The notes under the pieces were generated by a model. That model saw nothing but the letters and a program-made list of their open reading frames with translations. It was not told the DNA's origin and searched no databases. A stretch of DNA of 64,000 nucleotides from Psococerastis gibbosa (Eukaryota; Arthropoda; Insecta; Psocodea; Psocidae): contig OZ020485.1 in assembly GCA_963971405.1 (NCBI GenBank), positions 31,205,921-31,269,920 of the forward strand. Reading direction: 5' to 3'. This document shows positions 1 to 10,289 of the stretch, piece by piece. Both the position numbers and the translations under genes were made by a program. Each line of letters begins with the position of its first letter. Position 1 is the stretch's first letter.

Positions 1-3000
1 CACGCTCCGCCACTTCGATCTGTACTGGGAAACAGGTTGAGATAATTGTTTTGTTTGAATTGACTTTGGATGGGAAAGTTCTTAAACGTAGACCTATCAT
101 TCGATCTTGACATACAATACAATACATTCACTTTTGAAAATTCCCAGTTATACTATCACTATAAACCGTATCACCCCCCCCCCCCCACTCAAACCATAAA
201 AAAACCCAATGCCTATTTTAACATGCTAAGTAGGTGATTTCAGTGTCGAAGGCGATGGTGGTAATTTTTTGTACTAGTTAAATTTTGTAAGTAGTTGGAA
301 TTCGACTGTCACTCATTATTGATCGGATTGATGATTCTCTTAGCCAGCATTCTCGTTTGCGGGATGCTCAGTATATTTCTTAAAAAAACACCACGGGAAG
401 AACCTGCATCAGCAGGCAAAAGAAACGTAAGGCAAAGAAATAAGAAGAAAGTTTAGAAATGCGGGGCAGTGATTCCATGGCATTTTGTGGCAACAGCTTA
501 AACCTTCACTGTAAATTTTTCCTCCAACATTTCGCTTTGATCACCGAACCGTATGATTTGCTTTTTCAATAAAATACTTGCTTCCACACCTTGTTTGTAA
601 GCCGCAAACTAAAAAGTTCTATGATTGCTTTACTCAGAACTTCTGAAGATTCATTGAAGAATAAACACAAATGGAGTTTCAGAACAAATTCTGCACGTTA
701 TCCATGATTGTCTCTTCGTCTTCTTACCCCTTGATCGCGGTTTCTGATATAGGCTTTCTATTCTGTCTAGTTGTTACCTAATGGAAATGGCTACTATGAA
801 ATTATACCAAAACGAAAAAAAAAGCAAATAGGAAAATTGATAGAAGACAATTCAGCCAGAAAACAATCCCTCTCCTTTCACTTAACGCTAAGCCAGGTCG
901 AGGGACCCGCCCGGGGCGACTAACTAAATTCAATTTTATTCAGAGTAAAATATTTTTGCATTTTTTCCTTTCCGCTTTTTCCGTTCGGGTTAGATCCGCG
1001 ATTCAGCATTTGCCATTACTTTCTTTTCTTGCCCAAGTCTACTCCCCATAACTTTTCCCCACTGGAATGAGGGGCAACTTCATCAGCTACTTCATGAAGG
1101 TCCCATTTGTCTCGACGTAATTTCTTTCTTGTTTCTTTGTCTAACTTCCCCCAGTCCACAGTTCATTCTGAATTTTGCCTCCCCTCTTCTAGCTTATTCA
1201 GCTGAGATGGTTTTGAATAAAGTTGGAGAGTTTCATAATTGCGTATACAAACAAAGTTTGTAGAAATTTGCGGAGTCAGAGTCTCAAGACTCTTCCACAT
1301 GTAATTTCGAAAACTTATGTAAACTTACTCGTGCTATCAACCAAGTTGAAATGTGTTCTCTGCAAATATGACTAATATTGAAGTTTGAGGGTTTTGTTGA
1401 AATGGTTGTACTCTTGGCTGCTGGGAACAGTCAGCCTCGTTTAGCTAGTGAAAATTCCAATCAATTTTCCATAGCTATGTGCCCATAAATCATACACCTA
1501 CTGTCTATACAGTACTCGTGTTGTACGATCCATGGTGTAAGCGTTACGGATGAAAAAATAGAATAGGCTACTCAGCTACTGTCTGATCAATAGTTTTAAA
1601 AAAAAAGGAACACGGTGTTTATTCCATACATTTTACGTATGGTACGGTGCATTCCTGATGACATTGATGAAAAATCAGTGGATGGGCAAGAAGGAAATTT
1701 ATCAAATGGACCGGATCTTCTTCATAATTTTTCAGGTTGGGATTATTGGAGAATGGTGTTACACAATATTGTTAAAGATACAATATAGCTGAATGATGTT
1801 TAAACACTGACAACGCATCAAGGCCGTGCCCAGGTTTTGATTTCGGGGGGGGGGGGGGGGGTACCAAAAAACTTTTTTACGCAATTTATTAGTGAATTAA
1901 TGATAAATTCTTTAAACCGTACAGGTTTACATACAATAATTAATTTCGGGGGGGGGGGGGTCCAGACTATATTGCCATAATATAAGCTGAATGGATAATA
2001 AAACAACGCTTGTTTTTAGCACAACTTCTGTTGCACAATATGGTGAATGTTACTTAGTCTAAACATATTAAGAGGACGTAGAAAATTAGCACCCCAAAAT
2101 TTGTTGTTTTTATTGACTTTTTATTTTTTTTAATTAATTCACAAAGCAAGTTATTAAAGATTTGGCTAATGTATAAGTTGTATAAGACTACCTACTTCAT
2201 GCAACATATACCGTACCGGTAATAGGAAATATTTAATTTCTGGTACCTTAGTTCTTTCATAAAAACCAGAGGGGACTAAAAATTTCGAGTAATCTGGGAT
2301 TTTTGGGAAAAACTACGAAACCGAAAATTAAAATACCCGATTATAAGTAGTCTTCTACAACTTACATAAGCCAAATTTTTAATAACATGCTGAGTTAATG
2401 AAATAAAAATTGAAAAGTATTTAATTTTAGTGTGTCAATTTTCTACTTAGCATTTAGGAAATTAGAGACGGAAATAGAACAAACTTGAGTGATTGTCGTA
2501 TAGGTGCTTACTTTACTGATATCAACATGCCTGTTTTAAACAAAATAATGTAAGAAGCTAGTAAGTTACGTTGTTCCTGTGTTTGGGGTTTAAAAAGGTT
2601 GCCTATTTTAAAGAGACAGTCTCATGATAGCAATCTGACAATTAGGAATCAACTTTGTGATGATTGCCGTAAACTGCCATGAACCGCCTACAAAATCCAT
2701 TGTAATACAATTCAAGTGTTGGAGCATTTCCCTTAAGAGTATTAAATACACATTCAGCTGCTTTAACAACTTTGAAGTTGAAATTATCCTTCTCCCAAAG
2801 TTCAGGCTGTTTAAGAGAAAGGGGAGGAGCTTATATTGCTAGGAGCCGTCATAACTTCCTAAACCGTAATTTTGCTTACGATATACTTACTTGTACGATT
2901 AGGGTGGCTCCTACCATCGCTGGTAAAGCTTTAGGAAGTGGAATGGGCAGGGAACCGCAGTGTTTTTTCCTTTGGATTCCACTTTCCTTAGCTTTAATAA

Positions 3001-3130
3001 CGAATTAATTTTACTTTGTTTGAAATGTGGATATCAGACAAATACCTACTGCGAATATCCTGGATATATCGTATCCTTAAAATGAGGCCCTGAGACGAAT
3101 ATATACCCAGAAGCTAAATTTTTTGCTGAT
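1..3130. other. Non-genic stretch, no gene recognised
   Basis: I see no conserved protein, RNA gene or complete mobile element here. Open frames are short, unconserved in appearance and mostly created by low-complexity DNA. The stretch is AT-rich with isolated poly-C and poly-G runs near 175, 1850 and 1950. It could hold introns or UTR of a gene lying to the left, but no coding exon is visible. Confidence 0.6.
1820..1965. repeat. Poly-G bounded short repeat (family G)
   Basis: Two runs of more than ten G residues are separated by about 90 bp of AT-rich DNA, preceded by a motif like 'gtgcccaggttttgatttc'. Similar layouts (a 'gtagccagg'-like lead-in, a long G run, an AT-rich core and another G or C run) occur at 4318-4462 and 62475-62630. 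This suggests a short dispersed element rather than chance homopolymers. Confidence 0.45.
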
Positions 3131-3134
3131 GGTT

Positions 3135-3425
3135 AAGAAACGGAAACTATCATACATCGGCCATCTGATGAGGAACGAATAATATCGCCTTCCATATGTT
3201 ATAATTCAAGGAAAGCTAGAAGGACTGAAGGCTCCCGGTAGGAGTAGAACATCCTGGTTGAAAAACCTGCGGTTTGGCAAGAGCAAGACTTCCACTTCAG
3301 AGCAGCAGTCTCCATCGAAGGTCCTAATTGGCTGATTGCCATCAATATTCGATAGAAGAGGCACTTATAGCTTAAAGCAAGCGACTTGGTTTCAGGCTTT
3401 AACTACACAATGCATGTAATAAAAT
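3135..3425 (+). mobile_element. LINE 3' end fragment
   Basis: With one or two frame changes the plus strand encodes a stretch like KRKLSYIGHLMRNE, then GKLEG, a PGRSRTSWLKNLR-like segment and a final basic tail. This is the usual C-terminal end of endonuclease/reverse transcriptase proteins of RTE-like and related non-LTR retrotransposons. Stops interrupt it and no catalytic domain remains, so it is a 5'-truncated dead copy. The exact clade is not decidable. Confidence 0.6.
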
Positions 3426-3513
3426 ATAATATCGATCGTCAGGACATGTAGAATACGGTAGTGGTAGTAGTAGCATGGTTGGACACAGTCCCAGGCCACG
3501 GTGTGGGCCCATG

Positions 3514-3670
3514 GGACAGTGGACCTCCTGATTATAGTGGATTCCGAACCGAAAACACAGTCAAGTCACACGATTAGTTCGGAGGTGACCAGGACAAGTC
3601 CTACCATGTTTCCCTACCGGCACTGCGCACACGACCAAGTTATCTGCATCTTTGAACCTACTCTGGTCCG
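3514..3670 (+). repeat. Dispersed repeat, family F
   Basis: About 150 bp match 29652-29825 closely: a shared 'gtggacctcctgattatag' segment, then 'gtcacacgatta', 'cggaggtgaccaggac' and a similar right end. The second copy extends further left and that left part recurs alone at 18192-18260. I see no coding capacity, so this is a short non-autonomous repeat of unknown class. Confidence 0.6.
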
Positions 3671-3679
3671 CTGGATTCA

Positions 3680-3880
3680 ACTAGAGTAGTGGTACGAACT
3701 CTGACTTTCACCCGAAATGTTGTTGGTTCGAGTCCTACACTTCCTACATTTTCTGGCCATGCTTCGGAGGGCATGTAAAGCAGGCGGTGCCGGGCCTTCC
3801 TAGTTGACTGTAAGAGAGGGCTTTATATAGCCCTAACTCCGCCATGTTGGCTTAGTAATAGAACAAAATAGTCAATATTT
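3680..3880 (+). repeat. tRNA-derived SINE, family S3
   Basis: A tRNA-like head contains 'gtagtggtacgaactctga' and a B-box-like 'ggttcgagtcc'. It is followed by a tail about 130 bp long reading 'aaagcaggcggtgccgggc' and 'ttactaagcc'-like sequence. The reverse complement of the same unit lies at 49330-49545. The arms do not fold as a proper tRNA and carry unrelated tails, which fits a tRNA-derived SINE rather than a tRNA gene. Confidence 0.6.
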
Positions 3881-4004
3881 ATTTATTTATTAGCTTACCA
3901 ATTTTGAAAAGTGGATGTCGCACCTATGCGGTAATCAATAAATTGACTGACACTAGGTTGAGTAGGCAGCTTCCTCTGGGCATTATAAAGTAGATCGGGA
4001 AATA

Positions 4005-4096
4005 GCCGGACAGAGTGGTGGGACTCGAACCCACAGATAATGCCGAGGCAACATGATGCCCCGGGGTCGTGGGTTTGATTCCCGCTCCACCCTGAA
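4005..4096. repeat. Opposed pair of tRNA-like B boxes
   Basis: At 4017-4040 the minus strand reads a tRNA T-arm-like 'gtgggttcgagtcccacca'. At 4058-4093 the plus strand reads 'ccggggtcgtgggtttgatt' followed by 'cccgctccacc', related to the S2 SINE at 22549 and 23459. The two units point in opposite directions only about 20 bp apart. Neither makes a complete cloverleaf, so this looks like two SINE fragments, or a small tRNA-derived palindrome, and not functional tRNAs. Confidence 0.45.
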
Positions 4097-4317
4097 TTTA
4101 CTATTCCCCTTTCTGGATATATAGCCTAAAGCACTTACATTTCATCAGGTGTAGGCTACTTATACGTCGCTTTGGGCACTAGCCTAAACGCCACGAGTAT
4201 GGATGATACTTAGCTTATGGATTTTAGCATTTAAGGCACACAATTTTCATGCAGGATATTGAATAGGCCTATAGCGAGTTGATGCAGAAAGACTCGTATA
4301 GGGACAGGTACGGATCC

Positions 4318-4462
4318 TTGGTTGGGGGGGTCCCCCCCCCCCCCCCCCGAAAGAAATAGCTTTATACTAGATAGAATGGACTATAGAAGGAAATTAAGAA
4401 AAATTATTACTCAAGTAAAGGAAACGCGATAATTTTCAGGCAACCCCCCCCCCCCCCGAAAA
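4318..4462. repeat. Poly-G/C bounded short repeat (family G)
   Basis: G and C runs enclose a core starting 'tactagatagaat'. The same core word and the same C-run end occur at 62530-62620. The shared core shows that these are copies of one dispersed element. Confidence 0.55.
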
Positions 4463-5145
4463 CTGAAAACTTCTTCTTAAACCGTCCCTGTATCGGGACC
4501 TAAAAGTTTATATAGTAAGCACTGATAGTTTTTTCTGGGGATTACTTCACCTCCACCCATTAAGCAACGATTAGTACTCAAGCAGAGTAGGTAAGCAAAA
4601 GGCCCATTTACCTATGTTACCAAGGCGACATGTCTAATGGTGCCATCAGGACAGTGCTATTTACCTACCAGTACCACCATTCCCTCTCGACAAACATTTC
4701 TCCCGTCATCCATTCTCACAAAATTTAAAAGCCACGAAGACAACAGAAACACGTGATTTTGCATCCCTGGAATTAATTATTCTCTTATTGTGTTGTGTTC
4801 AGAGAATCGACAAAACCCACGTCACCTTCCTAAACAATTCTGAGAAATTTCTAATTTTATGTTGCCTCCCCGCTCTTTGTTCCAAAAAATATTAAATATT
4901 TTATAATAGTAATATTCTTAAGGTTAAGAATTAGAAGAATTAGAAGAAACTTTTCCATTACTGGAAATACTTTGATGATCAACTTGTGTTGTAATACCTC
5001 TTATTGCGGTAGCAATGGCGGGTTAAAGAACTGATCGAAATATCGTTCAGATTAAGCTATAACTTAGGCTACTTAGTTTAGGGACGCTACTAGTATTGGG
5101 GAACCGAACCGGTCCGAGGACCATTCCCACAAATTTTTTATTATT

Positions 5146-6225
5146 GCTTTCCTATTTATACGTAGTAACAGATGGTCGAAATTTTCCATTTCGGGATTTC
5201 AGTGGATTTACACGTCTCAGGAAGCCAAAAAAGTGACTTTTACGAAATGTCTGTCTGTTCGTCCATTTGTGGGCTAACTACTCGGTGGATTTGGATGAAA
5301 TTTGGCATGTGGGTTCACAAAACTCATACCTCGGGGCCATTTTATTTTATTTTGGGCTGACTCAAAAAAATGTCTAAAAAAATATATTTGTCTAAAACGG
5401 CTCCAATGATTTCTTTTAAATTCACATATTTTACATATTGAAGTCGTTATTAATGCAAAGAAAATCCAATGAGGTTCTGTAGGGACAGTTTTGGTCACTA
5501 GGTTCGCTGACGACAAACCGATATCCATATTATGCAAAATGGCCGCCGTTTGCATGCGAAAACTAAGCTCTTAGCATCTAATTAATTCTTTTAATATTTT
5601 TTATAATATTTTTACTATGCCTGGACCTTATTTCGCTGCATATAATTTAATATATATATATTCTCCATGATATATAGAAAAATATCACTTTAAAATAATA
5701 CGTAATTAAAAATCATTTTAAAATGGTATTGAGGCTTATGGAAAAATCAACGCTTTGATATCATTGCAACTGGTGCTGCCATCTACAAAATGACGCCACA
5801 AATGAACCCCATATAGGTCGATTGCCCCTTGTTAGTTTAGTTCTGGGGGCAAAAAAACTATTTTCATGAAAAATGACTAAAATATAATTTTTCTCTAGAA
5901 TCTTCCTATCGATGCTTTCTTACTTAAAGTATATTTTTGGTGTTAAATAGAGTAACAAAACCGAAAAGGTTACTTTCCCAAACAAAGATTTTGTTGTTGT
6001 TGTTGAACAAAATATTATTTTTTGAAGAAATTATGGATAATTCATGGCCCAATACTTAGCGTAGCATACCCTGCCATTATTACTGTGTTGCATCGTATTA
6101 TATTCGTCTGCCCATTCTTGACTATGCAATCGTCCTGTTGATCAATTCTGTGCTTTGGACTAGGGAAAATCGAAATTTAACCCTAGGATTTAGCTGCACC
6201 TATCCTAATAGATAAATAGGAAAGC
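5146..6225 (+). mobile_element. Inverted-repeat element, family A, copy 1
   Basis: A 14-bp inverted repeat bounds this copy (GCTTTCCTATTTAT at 5146 and its exact complement ending at 6225). The interior matches copies at 28531-29351, 57694-58605 and 44225-44900. It has no transposase. The copy is interrupted by family B at 5467-5813. Homology may continue outside the inverted repeat, since 'ccggttctt' follows several copies. It behaves like a non-autonomous DNA element, but target duplications are not evident. Confidence 0.6.
5467..5813 (+). mobile_element. MITE-like family B nested in family A
   Basis: About 345 bp beginning 'caatgaggttctgtag' and ending 'gaaccccata' match 36034-36554 apart from a 170-bp insertion there. 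The termini are loosely inverted (ATGAGGTTC against ATGGGGTTC). Family A sequence resumes on both sides, so B inserted into A. It has no coding capacity. Confidence 0.65.
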
Positions 6226-6299
6226 ATGTACGGGTTCACTCGTACCGGTTCTTTCAATGTAGCTTCGGCCCGGTCTTAGGTTCGGTTCAGGCCGACCGA

Positions 6300-9200
6300 A
6301 AGCCGGACCGATTCCACAATACGTCAGTAGACGCTACCCAAGAAGGTGAAATCGCCTGCGTAAAGCAGGGCACTTTTTACTAATTCCGTGAGGCTTAAAC
6401 GCAGAAAGAGAGTCTTAGTCTAAAAATTCGCCCTAATAACAATCGAAACCTAGAAGTGTCTTTCTCTTCCAACACTTATCTTTATATCAAATTGGTGTAA
6501 GTTACTGGATTGTGAAAGAAATCAAGTTGAAGCTGGAAAATACGACAACTTAAATAAATGGCGTGGTGATTAACAGTAAATTTAGCACCAGTTTTGTGGG
6601 AGATGGGCTGAGGTTTGCTGATAACTGGATTAGCACTAAATCCGAATGGCTGCCCCAACTAATGATCTACTTAGTTGGATTATATGAGAACAACAGTGTT
6701 GGTAGACTCTGGTGTAGTCTGGACCTGTGTGAACGGGCTTAGCTTTAACCTATATTAGGCGTATATTTTTGTTGTAAACCTCAACACGCAACGAAATGAG
6801 GACATCAATATCATGTTATTCTCAGTCTTATGATGATATTGTTTAATTATTTATTGTTGTAGTGTCATAATATGTACGAGAGAATAATTAAGGTAGCCTA
6901 ACTTAGTATAAGCTCACATCTCATGTAGGTTGGCGGTAGGCCTATGATGTGCCTGTGATAGAAATGGTGGTAATAAATGCTTTGCAATGTGTTCCACGAG
7001 GGTTTATTTCCACTTGTGCGATCATATACATTTATACGTATATGCATATCATATGATATGTATTTACAAATTATATAGAAATTTGACATTTAAAAGGGCA
7101 CAAGCCCAGAAGCTTTATTGAAGGGCTTTTATGAACATAGGCCTACATGCATTGAAACTTGCCCGGCCAGCAACCCTATCAGTTTTCGTCTATTATTGGT
7201 ATTGTTTCCAAATGAATTTTTAGCTATTGGCTAGTGCCAATGGGCAAGCTCAAAAATGCTTACCATTGCAATTAGAGCAGATACGTTAGCTCGACCAAGT
7301 ATGGGGACGAGTCACCCAGAAATCAGGGGTTGAGCATTCTGTAGCCTATGTGTATCAGTATAGGCTACAATAGTTCGTCGAATAGTATGTTAACATGCTT
7401 GGTATTTTAAATTATGTACGAGCACCACTTGTTAATAAGCGTATGGTAGTCAATATTTTATCTTGTTAATAGTCCTTATTACATGCAAATGGTATAAACG
7501 GCAAAAAATGTTTTCTTAGCTTCAAAAAATATTATACATTGCAGTTTGAAAAACACCAATTAAAATATTGCAGCCTACTATGTGCAATATACAGTAGTAT
7601 TAGATTACATGTTTGTTTTTCCTAATTGAGGGAAACAAGGGAATTGAGTTTTGAGTATTCTGCCAGATCTCACCACTTCTGAGCTCATATTTTTTTTTTT
7701 TTTTTTATAGAACAAACGCGATATTTACAAGGACTCACGATTATTAGTGCGCACCATTTGCGCAAAACATTTGAGGCTTGAAATAGAATTACAACACAGT
7801 ATAAGCCTATTGACAATGATGAATCTCATTGGATTGATCGTTTGAAAAAAATGTGAAATATGAATTCCTCCCCCATTTTACACTTTGTACCGACACAACT
7901 AATATTAGCAGTTAGCCCATTTAGGTGACAAAATGTAGGTGTAAATTTCGGCAGCCCAAGCTTTTAAAAAAGAATGATTTCTTTTGCTGCTTATGAAGGA
8001 GTAAACAGCACCCAAAGGAAATTAACGAGGCGACTTTCTGCGAAATCCGCGAAATGTGTTTAACAAGGGAAGGAACAATGTAGGCCCCGGGGAAATCAAA
8101 AACTAAGACTCCGGAACAGTCCGGATTAGCGCACACCTTCACTTATACTATACAGTCCCGCAAGTGGAATTTGCCCAAAAGGTTGATGATTGAGCGAAAA
8201 TGTCCTCATGTCACTAGGTGGGGTTCCTTGAAAAAGACTGCGTTCATTGCTCCAATGCGGATACGACCATTCACGGTAAATCGCATTGGCATTCAAACAT
8301 TCCAAGGCCGCATGATAGGGATAATCGTGGCAGGAGTTAATAAACCCGTGGCTCTTAGTTGCCATAAATAAATTAGAAAAGGTCGAACACTTTTCATGAA
8401 GCAAATTTTATTGTGCAAAGCCAAAGGAAGAAACAAAACCGGTGGATTTTTAGGGTAGTAGATAAATTTGTAGCTGGCACAGTTCGCGTGGATGTTCTGA
8501 AAGTTCAGATGTACTGTACTAGATATTTAACAGCTAGTCTTATTAATATAATACCTAGCTCCAGTTGAAAAGTTCAATTTACAGTGAGTAAGCTTTGATC
8601 GACATGTAATATTTTATACCCTCTCTGCTGTTCTGCATCACTCAGTCTCGATGATTACATTTGTTAAATTGGATGATCAATGGAAATATTAAGGCACAGT
8701 ATCCGGTATTGTAGGTTTACTTTGTCAGTGATTAGTTTGAAAAAAAGCAAGTGGCAGGATCTTTAGGAACCATTACAGGAACTCTGGGCTAAATTACTGA
8801 GTGGGGAAAATGAAGATTTATTGCCAGAACGTGTCTGAAAGTAAAGTCGGTCTCTTCCCAAACTAACGCACCCACCCAGGTTTTTAATGACAATGTTTTT
8901 ATGCCTTCTCTCACTTTATCTGCAAATTTGCAAAGACATAGTTACAGATAGTACTTTGTCTTTGGCTATTACCGCACTTTTATATTTATGGGTTTGTAAT
9001 GGTGATTGTACCCATGAATACCTATTTTGCCACTTTTGAAAATTGGCATGTTTTTGTAAGTTTTATTTTGTGGTCTAGACACTAGACGACGGATGTTGTT
9101 AAAGCTTGGTTTCCATTTTAATGATCCATAACATTTCCTTCATTCGCTGATAAACAGTCAAATCTGCAACATATTTTTGCTTTGTCTCTTATCTACGCTA

Positions 9201-9434
9201 ATATTAAAATAATACATAGGAGCCTAGTTGATAATAATAATTAAGGAAGTATTTTTTCTCACTAACACAGAATTAATTAAAGTTATTAACTATATTAAAT
9301 TTACGATGAGTGATGCTAACAAATTTCATTTTTATGTGAAAACAAAAATACAAATGATTTTGCACACGCAATATTACATAAAACGGTGCCCCCTCAGGTC
9401 GAGGCATGTTAGGATTGCAGGATCACCACCCAGA
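6300..9434. other. Non-genic stretch with one weak open frame
   Basis: No convincing gene is present. Around 8165-8371 a plus-strand frame has a segment WGSLKKTAFIAPMR that vaguely resembles the strand before the second catalytic residue of IS630/Tc1-type transposases. The DDE residues are not visible and the match may be chance. A family H repeat fragment lies near 7140-7260. The rest is AT-rich and unassigned. Confidence 0.5.
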
Positions 9435-9449
9435 ATCGTGAGAGAAATA

Positions 9450-9748
9450 AATGAAGAACCAGTAGAATCCGGGCTGATGGGCCGTGGTCGAATTGAAAGT
9501 GAACTTACAAACGTTTCGTCAACATCTGCGGTCGACATCTTCAGTGGCGCTGCGTAGACTTCGAAAGTTGTACCTTCTACGGAGCTACCGAGGTACAACC
9601 TTCGAAGTCTACGCAGCGCCACTGAAGATGTCGACCGCAGATGTTGACGAAACGCTTGGAAGTTCACTTTTAATTCGACCATGGCCCGTCAGCCCGGCGT
9701 CTACTGGTTCTTCATTTGACTCCGGCAGTGAAAGTCTTTGCAGTAACA
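9450..9748. mobile_element. Foldback element, family C, copy 1
   Basis: A long inverted repeat of about 110 bp per arm, centred near 9582, covers most of the unit, so a single strand would fold into a hairpin. The element is flanked by a 15-bp direct repeat 'atcgtgagagaaata' (9435-9449 and 9748-9762). Related copies lie at 18975-19195 and 62677-62930. The variable-length target duplications suggest retroposition or an unusual transposase. No protein is encoded. Confidence 0.75.
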
Positions 9749-10289
9749 TCGTGAGAGAAATAGTTTTTTAGGTTTACGCAATTATTTATATCAATGGGGA
9801 TGTATTATACGGAGATTTAGGAATGACATTTATAGTCTACCCATTGAGTCTATAATAATCTAACAATAATGAAAATAATTTCATACAACAATGACAATAA
9901 TAGGCCATAGGACATACTATTTTACTATACTAATCATTGAATTGGGTTGTATACTGTTGTAAATTAATGTGACAAAATAAACAGGAAATGTATTATAATC
10001 TGACGGATCACAAAATATTAACATAATATACAATATGTAGATGTAAAAATGATGCCTGTGCTCGATCGCTGCTAATGGTGTATGTATACTGAATGCAGGC
10101 ACTGCATTCGTCACAACATTTAAATACAGCATTTAAATTTTCCATACGCTGCCTAACCACTTCACTAAATTACAATGGAAGTGTTATTGTTGAGTGGTTA
10201 CAATACCAATCCTTTTCAAAAAACCTGCTGTATATGTACTACATGAACACTATATTAACAACAAGCAAGTTCACAGAAAATTAAAGAAC

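Noticed and set aside
9374..9771. Mirror-image open frames near 9.5 kb with nearly identical proteins
   Set aside because: They arise because both strands of a foldback element encode the same sequence; not genes.
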